From CAVQRC01 sp963715045 (GTDB taxonomy: Bacteria > Planctomycetota > Planctomycetia > Pirellulales > Lacipirellulaceae), in assembly GCA_963715045.1 (NCBI GenBank), contig CAVQRC010000040.1, positions 1 through 15,490 of the forward strand: a stretch of DNA of 15,490 nt, given 5' to 3'. A model generated the notes under the pieces. That model was not told where the DNA came from, made no database searches, and saw only the letters and a list, made by a program, of their open reading frames with translations. Made by a program: the position numbers and the translations under genes. Shown here in pieces: positions 1-7,451 of this stretch. Numbering within the stretch: the stretch's first letter is position 1; each line of letters starts with the position of its first letter.

Positions 1-230
1 CTGCGGCCCGCTCCACGATCCAGACTTCCAAGTTCCAGCTTCCGTGAAATGGCAGTATTGAAGTTTTTCCCACCAGAGTGTGGGATGAGTTTCCCGTCGG
101 GCGGAGATTCCCGCCCATTAGCCGACTTTCCTGTTCTTGTGCCTGTTCGCTGGAGATCCCCCCCGGATACCATCGCCTGGTCAATCAGGAACCTTGCCTT
201 CAGCTCTAAATCGAGTCTGAGGCAGCCCGC

Positions 231-270
231 TGAAGAAAAACAGGCCGCCCGGCTGAAGCCGGGCGGCCTG
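231..270 (-). terminator. Intrinsic terminator, minus strand
   Basis: A perfect 13-bp inverted repeat lies at 241-253 (CAGGCCGCCCGGC) and 258-270 with a 4-base loop. On the minus strand the hairpin is followed directly by TTTTTCTTC, read from the A-rich bases 240-232. No T-tract lies on the plus-strand side, so the terminator serves a transcript running right to left. It has the same architecture as the groEL terminator at 3832-3872. The gene it ends would lie to the right of 270 on the minus strand, where no intact gene can be read. Confidence 0.8.
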
Positions 271-400
271 TGTGAATCAAACTTCAGTGAGAGTCCTCAG
301 TGACCTGTAGAGAAACGGCCGTCCACGGAATCTCTATTTCGCTCAAAATCTGCTGCCACAAGGCCGGATTTCGGGAGTCGCTCCTCGATCGAATCCGGTC

Positions 401-701
401 TCATTCCCGCGGACGCGCCTCAGTCCCGCTTACGAACTCAGTCCCGCGGACGAACTCAGTCCCGCTTACGAACTCAGTCCCGCGGACGAACCGCGCCCGT
501 GAGGCCGCTGTAGTCGGCTCGGTCTTCTTCGTGCCACAAGGGATCGCCCACTACGCACACGCTTCAGCGAGCACATCAAGCTCTCCTGCGAGCCGGCTGG
601 GCGGCGATCGGTTTGAAGTCGATATCGGTTCACGACGAATCCTCGTCGTCGCCATACCTTGGGATCGCCTCGAAACGGTCTTCGGAGTTCGATGCTCCCA
701 T
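401..701 (-). other. Possible degraded minus-strand coding segment
   Basis: Reading the minus strand from an ATG at 701 gives an acidic start (MGASNSEDRFEAIPRYGDDE) that stops within 24 codons. Another minus frame continues through LAGELDVLAEACA to a TAG near 551, then through the 18-bp repeats, which encode FVRGTE/FVSGTE units, to a TGA at 401-403. The terminator at 231-270 faces the same way. Together these hint at a small gene broken by a frameshift and a stop, but no family is recognised and chance frames cannot be excluded. Confidence 0.2.
419..490. repeat. 18-bp tandem repeat, four units
   Basis: Four consecutive units start at 419, 437, 455 and 473. Units 1 and 3 read CTCAGTCCCGCTTACGAA; units 2 and 4 read CTCAGTCCCGCGGACGAA. 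The array is therefore also an exact 36-bp dimer repeated twice. A decayed unit with TCCCGCGGAC precedes it at about 401-418. The period is a multiple of three, so it encodes a repeating hexapeptide on either strand: SVPLTN/SVPRTN on plus, FVRGTE/FVSGTE on minus. There are no spacers, so it is not a CRISPR. Confidence 0.9.
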
Positions 702-1189
702 GGTCCAGGGTCCTGAGATTGGGGGTCGAGTGCCGTGCAGCGGCAGATTGGAGGCCGCGTGAATTTGCGGAAGATCCCAAGCTGCTAGACTTCGATTGAC
801 TCCGGCGAAGCCGAATTCGGTCGAACTGGGTACTTTTTGCGACGGAAACGGTGAGCAACTCGAGTGCCGATATGGTTTGGAGAAGAAGCTCCGCTTCGTC
901 TAAAACGTCGCCGTTCGTGTGTCGAAAGTTCGACTTTCCAGGTGGGGTCTATCGTGTTCGGCATCGTAGAAATCTTGCCCTATTTGTTGCCGCGAGCACG
1001 ATCTTCTACCAGTCCATCATTGAAAGTCAAGAATGTGACCGCGCGCCGCAACGATTCGCTGACCCGACCACCGATTAACCGTGCCGCCCCACTTGGCGCG
1101 CGCCGATGTCCCTCCATAGCCCGCCGCGTCGCACCGCCTGGTCCGACTCCGCGACTACCATTTGCCTCATCTTCAGCCGGCTCCTCGGC

Positions 1190-1610
1190 ATGATCGGGAT
1201 TCGACACTTCCTACGGCTTTTTCCATCCGCGGAGATTGGCATCGTCACTGATCTCATAGTGCCGGCGATCCATGAGTTCCGGCGATCGAGCGCGGTCCTG
1301 CACGCCTTCGTTCAACATCATGTCCGCTTCCTGAGCGTTAACGAGAACGCCGATCCCGATGTACCGCTTCGATCTGGAAAGCTCGCTTTCCGCGATCGCG
1401 CCCCAGAGTTTCCCCTACCGCCACACGTGTGAAGGGACCGACGATATGCCGGCTCATGTCAAGAATTCGCTTCTCGGATGCGCGGTCACCGTTCCCATCC
1501 GTAACGGACAACTGTGCCTGGGAACCTGGCAGGGGATCTACCTGTGCGAACACCGAAATCGGGCCGGTTCGCGGCAAGTAGTGCTCACGGCCTGGGGAGA
1601 TGGAGACTAG
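1190..1610 (+). CDS. yjbQ: YjbQ-family protein (secondary thiamine-phosphate synthase type), frameshifted as given
   Basis: This is a YjbQ/UPF0047 family protein, a cytoplasmic family reported to have weak thiamine-phosphate synthase activity. Two frames join to give it. The first, from the ATG at 1190, includes IVTDLIVPAI, VLHAFVQH and SVNENADPDV. The second, from about 1365 to the TAG at 1608-1610, includes PYRHTCEGTDDMPAHVK, SLLGCAVTVP and LGTWQGIYLCEHR. These match the family's QHTSASL-NEN, DDMPAHIK and GTWQGI-EHR blocks in order. Family-consistent reading needs an extra C near 1364, plus a compensating pair near 1319 (extra base) and 1331 (missing base) that restores SASLSV. Corrected length is about 139 residues, close to E. 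coli YjbQ. No good Shine-Dalgarno sequence precedes 1190, so the start is provisional. The family call is firm; the substrate is inferred. Confidence 0.8.
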
Positions 1611-1722
1611 TCGCGGCCCTTCCATCCCAGGCAGAGGTCCACAAAGCAGTTCGCCCAGCCTCCGGGCCCAACCCTGTCGCCACGATCGAATCTGTTCACC
1701 GACTGCTTCCGAATGCGTTCCC

Positions 1723-1737
1723 GGCGATATAATCGCC
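1723..1737 (+). promoter_or_regulatory. TATAAT -10 box inside a palindrome
   Basis: A perfect TATAAT at 1728-1733 sits inside the inverted repeat GGCGAT-ATA-ATCGCC. It lies about 53 bases upstream of the proposed TTG start at 1786, a plausible position for the promoter of the beta-propeller gene. No good -35 box is seen 16-18 bases upstream. The symmetry could also be an operator half-site pair over the -10 region. Sequence pattern only. Confidence 0.4.
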
Positions 1738-1785
1738 GCGGACGGCGGAGTATCGGTTTACGGTTGGAATTTTCGGAGAATCGCT

Positions 1786-3172
1786 TTGAGATTTATTGCT
1801 CAGACGGCCGGATTGGTCGTTGCAAGCTTTCTGGGGAGTCGCCGCTGGTTGTGAGTGGGGCCGATCCGCCCGCAGTTCCAACCGTCGAGGACATCGGAAC
1901 GCGGGCCGCTGGTCACGACTGGCCAAGTTTTCTCGGGCCGCTCCACGCGCCGCTTGTGGAGGGCGAAAACGTTCGCCTGGATTTTGATGCGGCGCCCCGC
2001 GCCGGGTGTGGCAGGTAAAACTCGGCGCAAGCTACTCCGCGCCGGTGATCTATCGCGGTCACCTGTACCATTTCGATCGGTACGACGATCTCAACCGCCT
2101 GATATGCCGAGAGAGCGAAACAGGCCGCGAGTTGTGGAGATACGAGTACCCTACCACCTACGAAGACTTGCTGGGCTACAACAATGGCCCCCGCTGCACG
2201 CCGATCGTCGACGACGACCGGGTCTACATCGTAGGTGCCGAAGGCCAGATCCATTGCGTCTCGGCTGCCGCAGGGCAACTGCTGTGGAAGGTCGATACGT
2301 TCGAGAAGTTTCATGTAGTGCAGAACTTCTTCGGCGTCGGAAGTACACCGGTGGTTTTCGGCGACCTGCTCATTGCCAACATTGGCGGCAGTCCGCCGAA
2401 CGGTCCCGCGAACATCTACGTGGCCCAGGGTCGCGTCCGACCTGACGGCAGCGGGGTCGTGGCATTCGACAAACGGACCGGAGTCGTACGGTACAAACTG
2501 GCCGATGAACTTGCCGGGTATGCGAGCCCTGTGCTGGCTGAAATCGAAGGACGAGCGTGGTGCTTTGTATTCGCTCGGGGTGGCTTGCTCGGATTCAACC
2601 CATCTACGGGCGAGCTTGACTTTCACTACCCGTGGCGGGCGAAGCTCCTCGAAAGCGTGAACGCGAGCAGCCCCGTCGTCGTCGGCAGCAAGGTGCTCAT
2701 CAGCGAATGCTACGGGCCTGGCGCATCTCTATTGCAGGTCTCGCCGGGAAAGGTCGAGGTGGTGTGGGCAGACAATCCGCGAAACCGAGCGAAGGCCCTG
2801 CAAACCCACTGGTGCACGCCCGCATATCAAAGAGGATATGTGTACGCATCGAGCGGCAGACATACGGCGGGGGCCGAACTTCGCTGCGTCGATTGGGAAT
2901 CCGGGAAGGTGATGTGGACAGAACCCGGTTTGCAGCGTGCCGCCGTCCTGCTGGTGGGTGAGCAGTTACTGGTGCTCAGTGAAGGAGGGTTGCTTCGCGT
3001 AGTCAAGGCGACGCCGGAAGGCTATGAGGAGACGAGTCGCCTGGCCCTGACGGATGACAACGGGAAGCCTCTACTGAAATACCCGGCGTGGACGGCCCCG
3101 GTCGTGTCCCACGGTCTACTCTACCTCCGAGGAAGTGACCGCCTGATTTGTCTCGACATCAGCCCTGAGTGA
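1786..3172 (+). CDS. Secreted PQQ-type beta-propeller protein, frameshifted near its 5' end
   Basis: From 2006 to the TGA at 3170-3172 one frame encodes a clean WD/PQQ-like beta-propeller. Repeated blades carry APVIYRGHLY, CTPIVDDDRVYIVG, GQIHCVSAAAGQLLWK, STPVVFGDLLIANIGG, SSPVVVGSKVLIS and APVVSHGLLYLRG; the G-x-x-x-W docking motif (GRELWR, GQLLWK, GKVMWT) is clear. These proteins are common in planctomycetes, usually exported and without proven PQQ binding. Upstream, a different frame contains the usual opening HDWPSFLGP (about 1916-1942), joining near 1989-2000 if one base is missing. A third frame from TTG 1786, preceded by GGAG, gives a signal-peptide-like MRFIAQTAGLVVASFLG; it joins before 1852, again with one base missing. 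Corrected length is about 462 residues. The propeller is certain; the exact N-terminus is inferred. It converges with the dockerin gene, 11 bases apart. Confidence 0.8.
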
Positions 3173-3183
3173 CCTTCCGACGC

Positions 3184-3758
3184 TCAATCGGTCTCTCGCC
3201 TGACGAATCGGGCAAGAGCTCGCGTCATTCGGCCATCGATCGACGCGACAAGCAGCAACAACAATGGCCACCTGGCCGGTTCAGGCACCACTGCCCTCCG
3301 CTGAGACGGAGCCATTCGGCGGCGTCCAGTCTCTACCGCCAGGTACTGCTGCTGCCAGACGATGATGGTCCTCACCGTCAACGTCACCGTCGCGGTCCGA
3401 ATCGCCATCCTGACTGTCGGCTTGCGACGCCGTCCCGAATCCTCTCTGCCAGATCAGAAAATCCTGGCCGTCGACAAAACCGTCGCCATTGAGGTCCGCT
3501 GATGCGGGAGCGGCCGGGGGCACAATTCCATGGTCGGCAAGGAAGTTCGAAGGCACTACAGTACACACGAGAACCTCCACTGACGAATCCGGCTGCCGGG
3601 AACAAGTCGGCAAGTTCATCGTAAAGCGAGATACTTGTGTCATGCCGAACACTGATCGCGAATGCGTGACACGGGACGATTCCGCAGATCAACATGCCGC
3701 CGAGCAGCGAACGGGTCGCTACAGAAAGACTTCGCAAGGAAGTTTCGGACGCACGCAT
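3184..3758 (-). CDS. Small secreted dockerin/PEP-CTERM protein, frameshifted as given
   Basis: Three minus-strand frames join into one secreted protein of about 190 residues. The first, from ATG 3758 (alternative 3770), gives a signal peptide ending GIVPCHAFA, then ISVRHDTSISLYDELADLFP. The second gives a type I dockerin: two calcium-loop segments, DLNGDGFVDGQDFLIWQRGF and DSDRDGDVDGED. The third gives IIVWQQQY, then VPEPARWPLLLLLVAS and arginines, a PEP-CTERM-like sorting tail, stopping at 3184. The second join is one extra base at about 3367; the first lies somewhere between about 3500 and 3640. Dockerins and PEP-CTERM tails commonly end planctomycete surface proteins. The segment after the signal peptide resembles the start of planctomycete trypsin-like proteases, but no catalytic motif follows, so no enzymatic role is claimed. 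It lies downstream of the groEL terminator, so it probably has its own promoter. Confidence 0.7.
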
Positions 3759-3831
3759 GGTGAGCCTCATCGGCTGAACCGCAGAAAAAGAGGCATTGTA
3801 CTTGCGCGGTACACCTACGTCGTGCGTAGGA

Positions 3832-3872
3832 GGCAAACAAAAACGGGCCACGACGCCGTGCGTCGTGGCCCG
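3832..3872 (-). terminator. Intrinsic terminator of groEL
   Basis: A perfect 12-bp inverted repeat lies at 3844-3855 (CGGGCCACGACG) and 3861-3872 with a 5-base loop. On the minus strand it is followed by TTTTTGTTTG. It starts about 86 bases past the groEL stop and faces the same way, so it ends the groES-groEL transcript and separates it from the dockerin gene downstream. Confidence 0.9.
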
Positions 3873-3958
3873 CGATATGAAAAACCGACCCTCTGCGGCC
3901 AGATTCAAAGATTACAAACACGCGTGTGGCGAATGGCCGCCACCGCGCCTTCGCGAGA

Positions 3959-5578
3959 TCAATACATGTCTTCCATTCCGCCGTGGCCGCCGCCCTTCTT
4001 GTCATCCTTGGGTCGCTCGGCAATCAAGGCGTCGCTTGTCAGCAGCAGCGTCGCAACGCTCGATGCATTCTGAAGCGCCGTCCGCGTCACTTTGGTGGGG
4101 TCGATGACCCCTGCCTTGACGAGGTCTTCGTACACGTCCGTAGCGGCATTATAGCCGTTGTTTCCACTGGCATCGGCGACCTTCTCACATACGATTCCGC
4201 CATCTTGACCGGCATTCTGAGCGATCGAAGTCAATGGCGAACGACATGCCCGACGGACAATCTCGTACCCCACCTGCTGGTCATGAGAGAGCTCCTTCGG
4301 ATCGCACTTCTTCGAAGCTCGCAGAATCGCCACGCCACCGCCCGGCAGGATCCCTTCCTCGACGGCAGCCCGAACCGCATGCAATGCGTCTTCCACGCGG
4401 GCCTTCTTCTCCTTCATCTCGCTCTCGGTCGCGGCACCCACGTTGACCTTGGCGACGCCACCGGAAAGCTTGGCCAACCGCTCTTCGAGCTTTTCGCGAT
4501 CGTAGTCGCTGGAACTGTTCTCGATCTCGCGACGAATCTGGTCGATGCGACCCTTGATGTCGCCCGACTTCCCTGCGCCCTCGATAATCGTCGTGTTGTC
4601 CTTGTCAACGATGACTTTCTTGGCTCGGCCCAGATCCGTCAGCTTGATGTTCTCCAGCTTGATGCCCAGGTCTTCGAAAATGGCCTGGCCACCGGTCAAA
4701 ATCGCGATGTCTTCAAGCATTGCCTTGCGACGATCGCCAAAGCCCGGAGCCTTGACGGCACAGACGCTCATCGTGCCGCGCAACTTGTTGATCACGAGCG
4801 TTGCCAGAGCCTCGCCCTCGATGTCCTCGGCAATGATCAGCAACGGCCGACTCGAGTTGACGACTGCCTCGAGAACCGGCACGAAATCTTTGACCGAAGA
4901 GATCTTCTTCTCATGGATCAGAACGTACGCATCTTCCAGCTCACACTGCATGGTCGTGGGATCGGTCGTGAAGTACGGCGATAGATAGCCGCGATCGAAC
5001 TGCATCCCCTCTACCCATTCGACCTCGGTCGCCAGACTCTTGCCCTCGTCGACCGTAATCACGCCGTCCTTGCCGACTTTCTCCATGGCCTCGGCGAGAA
5101 TGTTGCCGATCTCCTCGTCACCGTTGCTGGCGACGGTCCCTACCTGGGACATTTCCGCCGTGCTCTTGATCTTGATCGACATCTTGTGCAGCTGTTCCGT
5201 GATGTCGCTGACGGCTTTCTCGATCCCTTGCTTCATCTGGACCGGATTCACGCCGGCGACTACCGCCCGCAGACCTTCGTTGAAGATGGCCTCGGCGAGC
5301 ACGGTGGCGGTCGTGGTACCGTCGCCCGCCACATCGCTGGTCTTGCTGGCGACCTCGCGAACCATCTGGGCACCCATGTTCTCGTAGGTATCCTCGAGCT
5401 CGATTTCCTTCGCCACGGTGACGCCGTCTTTCGTGACGGTCGGTGAGCCAAACGACTTCTGGAGAATTACGTTACGCCCCTTGGGCCCCAACGTGACCTT
5501 TACCGCCCGGGCCAACTTGCCCACCCCTCGCCGCATCGCATCGCGGGCTTCTTGGTCAAAGGCAATCATCTTTGACAT
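3959..5578 (-). CDS. groEL: GroEL chaperonin (Hsp60)
   Basis: This is the 60-kDa chaperonin, the ATP-dependent double-ring folding machine of the cytoplasm. The frame is intact at 539 residues, close to the usual 540-548. Visible family features are TLGPKGRNV near residue 29, VTKDGVTVAKEI near 48, the ATP-binding GDGTTTA with the catalytic aspartate at residue 86, the apical EGMQFDRGYLSPYF block, and LPGGGVA with DPTKVTR near the end. The C-terminus is GGGHGGMEDMY, a shortened GGM-type tail with a terminal MEDMY. The start is supported by AGAAGGAG at 5587-5594, 8 bases before the ATG. It follows groES by 81 bases in one operon and ends before the terminator at 3832-3872. Planctomycetes often carry several groEL copies; whether this is the housekeeping one cannot be told here, but linkage to groES favours that. 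Confidence 0.98.
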   Translation of the reverse strand: MSKMIAFDQEARDAMRRGVGKLARAVKVTLGPKGRNVILQKSFGSPTVTKDGVTVAKEIELEDTYENMGAQMVREVASKTSDVAGDGTTTATVLAEAIFNEGLRAVVAGVNPVQMKQGIEKAVSDITEQLHKMSIKIKSTAEMSQVGTVASNGDEEIGNILAEAMEKVGKDGVITVDEGKSLATEVEWVEGMQFDRGYLSPYFTTDPTTMQCELEDAYVLIHEKKISSVKDFVPVLEAVVNSSRPLLIIAEDIEGEALATLVINKLRGTMSVCAVKAPGFGDRRKAMLEDIAILTGGQAIFEDLGIKLENIKLTDLGRAKKVIVDKDNTTIIEGAGKSGDIKGRIDQIRREIENSSSDYDREKLEERLAKLSGGVAKVNVGAATESEMKEKKARVEDALHAVRAAVEEGILPGGGVAILRASKKCDPKELSHDQQVGYEIVRRACRSPLTSIAQNAGQDGGIVCEKVADASGNNGYNAATDVYEDLVKAGVIDPTKVTRTALQNASSVATLLLTSDALIAERPKDDKKGGGHGGMEDMY

Positions 5579-5659
5579 GGAAAATACTCCTTCTCATTAG
5601 CAGGCCGGGGCCCGCCAGTAAATGAAAGCTGAGGACTCGAACACCGCTTCAACGGGCGA

Positions 5660-5983
5660 TCAGTCGATGACCGCGAGAATGTCTTCCTCTCGCATGAGAA
5701 GATACTCATCGTCACCGAGCGTGATCGTTTCAGGGGCATAAGACGTGAACAGCACACGATCGCCTTCCTTGACCTGCATCTCGGCACGGGAACCGTCCGA
5801 GAGGATTCGTCCCGTTCCGACGCTCACGATCGTGCCGCGGGACGGCTTGTCCTTGGCGGAATCGGGGAGGACGATCCCCCCGGCCGTCCGCTCCTCGGAA
5901 GCGTCTCGTTCGACGACGACTCGATCGCCGAGAGGTTGCAGAGCTACTTTGGACTTCTTGCGCGTTTTGGTGGCGGCTGCCAT
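5660..5983 (-). CDS. groES: GroES co-chaperonin (Hsp10)
   Basis: This is the co-chaperonin that caps GroEL in a seven-membered ring. The frame is intact at 107 residues, somewhat longer than the usual 95-100 because of a basic N-terminal extension (MAAATKTRKKSK) before the standard VALQPLGDRVVVE. Family motifs are GGIVLPDSAKDKPSRGTIVSVG, the hydrophobic stretch within that mobile loop, VKEGDRVLFTSYA, and the ending EYLLMREEDILAVID. The start is fixed by a strong AAGGAGG at 5994-6000, 10 bases before the ATG at 5983. It is the first gene of groES-groEL. I looked for a CIRCE operator (TTAGCACTC-N9-GAGTGCTAA) in the 284 bases upstream and found none, so HrcA control is not supported by sequence; the promoter was not located. 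Confidence 0.97.
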   Translation of the reverse strand: MAAATKTRKKSKVALQPLGDRVVVERDASEERTAGGIVLPDSAKDKPSRGTIVSVGTGRILSDGSRAEMQVKEGDRVLFTSYAPETITLGDDEYLLMREEDILAVID

Positions 5984-6267
5984 AGAATACGATCCTCCTT
6001 AGTCGTGCATTGGAATCGCGTTAAGCGGTAAGCAACGCCCTCTGGAAGAACCGGCAAGGGCGTCGTGAATCTGCCAACTTGGCGCACAGCAAGCGTGCCT
6101 GGTCGCCACCTTACGCAACCGGCGCGCCAAACCCGTCCCGTTGCAGTAAGTAGGCCGCTGATTGGCGTTTTCTGCCCCCCTGGGCATCCCCCGGCGAGGC
6201 TGTCAGATTGACCAAACCTCCGCCGATGTGTGTTACCCACCGAGACTTCCTGCCAAAATGACGGTCG
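5984..6267. promoter_or_regulatory. Divergent intergenic region groES / hemW
   Basis: These 284 bases separate the divergent groES and hemW genes and must hold both promoters. Apart from the groES ribosome-binding site at 5994-6000, nothing could be assigned. There is no CIRCE inverted repeat, no convincing TATAAT/TTGACA pair and no tRNA-like structure. Open frames here are chance extensions from hemW antisense. Confidence 0.4.
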
Positions 6268-7404
6268 ATGGCTCCTCCGATGATTCAGCCCCGGGCCGCA
6301 TATATTCACGTTCCGTTTTGTCGGCATCGCTGCGGGTACTGCAACTTTACGCTGATTGCCGGGCGGGACGACCTCATCAGCGACTATCTGCTGGCGCTCG
6401 GTCACGAGCTTTCTGGATTGGGGGCTCCCCGGGCCGTCGACACGCTTTACCTGGGAGGGGGAACGCCCTCGCATCTGCCGCCGCCACGACTCCGGGAGCT
6501 TTTCGAATGCGTCCTGCACTGGCACCCGCTGGCAGCGGGTGGTGAGCTGACCGTGGAGGTCAATCCGTCGGATCTGGATCGCGATCGGGCTGCTGTGCTG
6601 GGTGAGTTCGGCGTCACCCGCGTAAGCCTCGGTGCTCAGTCCTTTCATCCGCGGAAGCTCCGGGTACTGGAACGCGATCACGCTCCGGCCGATATTTTCA
6701 CCTGCTGCGACCGCATCCGAGACTTCTCCGGTGACGTCGCGCTCGATTTGATCTTTGCCGCCCCCCAGGAAACTGTCGCCGAGTTCTCGCAAGACCTCTC
6801 GCACGCCGTTGCGTTGGAACCGGTTCATATTTCCACCTATGGATTGACCTACGAGCCCGACACGCCGTTCGCGACGCGGTTGGCCCGAAAGCAACTGCAG
6901 GAAGTCGACGAAGAAGATCAACGGGCGATGTACCTCGAAGCGGCACACAAGCTGCCGGCCGCCGGCTATGAACACTACGAAGTTTCGAATTTCGCACTGC
7001 CGTCCAAGCGAAGTCGGCACAACCAGGTCTACTGGAGCGGTCTGCCATACTACGCCGCTGGACCCGGCGCGTCGCGATACGTCAATGGCCGGCGCGAAAC
7101 AAACTACCGCAGCGTCCCGACGTACATTCGCCAGGTTCTTTCGGGGGCTTCGGCTACCTGGGAAATTGACGAACTCTCTCCGGCCGATCGGGCAAGAGAG
7201 ATGCTCGTGATCGGCTTGCGGCGATTGGAAGGGATCGACCGCAACGATTTTCACCGCCGGTTCGGTTTCCCGGTGGACGGGCTCTGCGGTGAGGCACTCG
7301 GCCGCCTGGTGGCAAACGGATGGATCAGCGACGATGGCGAACGAATCGCCCTGACGAGAGCCGGGCTGCTTGTCAGCGACGCGCTGTGGCCAGAACTCCT
7401 CTAG
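6268..7404 (+). CDS. hemW: HemW-type radical SAM protein (coproporphyrinogen III oxidase-like)
   Basis: This is a radical SAM protein of the HemW family, once annotated as oxygen-independent coproporphyrinogen oxidase but known in characterised members as a haem-binding/haem chaperone protein. The frame is intact at 378 residues, the usual length. Residues C18, C22 and C25 form the CxxxCxxC site for the 4Fe-4S cluster. YLGGGTPS (61-68), EVNPSDLD (97-104) and SLGAQSF (120-126) are the SAM-binding and barrel motifs. The HemW signature YEVSNFA (237-243) and HNQVYW (251-256) is present, followed by a winged-helix-like C-terminal domain. It has CRHRCGYC and lacks the extra N-terminal cysteine and length of true HemN. 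No Shine-Dalgarno sequence precedes the ATG at 6268; an ATG four codons in (6280) is possible. It is divergent from groES and converges with the next gene. Confidence 0.93.
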   Translation: MAPPMIQPRAAYIHVPFCRHRCGYCNFTLIAGRDDLISDYLLALGHELSGLGAPRAVDTLYLGGGTPSHLPPPRLRELFECVLHWHPLAAGGELTVEVNPSDLDRDRAAVLGEFGVTRVSLGAQSFHPRKLRVLERDHAPADIFTCCDRIRDFSGDVALDLIFAAPQETVAEFSQDLSHAVALEPVHISTYGLTYEPDTPFATRLARKQLQEVDEEDQRAMYLEAAHKLPAAGYEHYEVSNFALPSKRSRHNQVYWSGLPYYAAGPGASRYVNGRRETNYRSVPTYIRQVLSGASATWEIDELSPADRAREMLVIGLRRLEGIDRNDFHRRFGFPVDGLCGEALGRLVANGWISDDGERIALTRAGLLVSDALWPELL

Positions 7405-7451
7405 CGAGCCGCCGCTCACTGCCGCCGACCGCCCCGCACGATGCGCGAGTC

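Larger units (their letters stand above)
1..1189. other. Long stretch without a supportable gene
   Basis: No frame on either strand gives a recognisable protein over this stretch. The open frames are short, overlap each other and are rich in R, S and P, as expected for chance frames in GC-rich DNA. Three things can be seen: a minus-strand intrinsic terminator near 231-270, an 18-bp tandem repeat at 419-490, and fragments of a possible degraded minus-strand frame between 701 and 401. A small hairpin (GGGCGG at 99-104, CCGCCC at 111-116) has no T-tract. Genes after 1189 carry several single-base indels, so real genes here could be masked by the same problem. Confidence 0.5.

Noticed and set aside
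419..490. CRISPR array
   Set aside because: The 18-bp units are contiguous without spacers and no cas gene is present.
3184..3758. Active trypsin-like protease
   Set aside because: Only a short N-terminal resemblance; no TAAH, DIAL or GDSGGP motif in any minus-strand frame here.
3926..4984. 352-codon open frame on the plus strand opposite groEL
   Set aside because: Antisense of groEL, produced by GC-rich codon use.
6001..6267. CIRCE heat-shock operator before groES
   Set aside because: No TTAGCACTC-N9-GAGTGCTAA-like inverted repeat on either strand.
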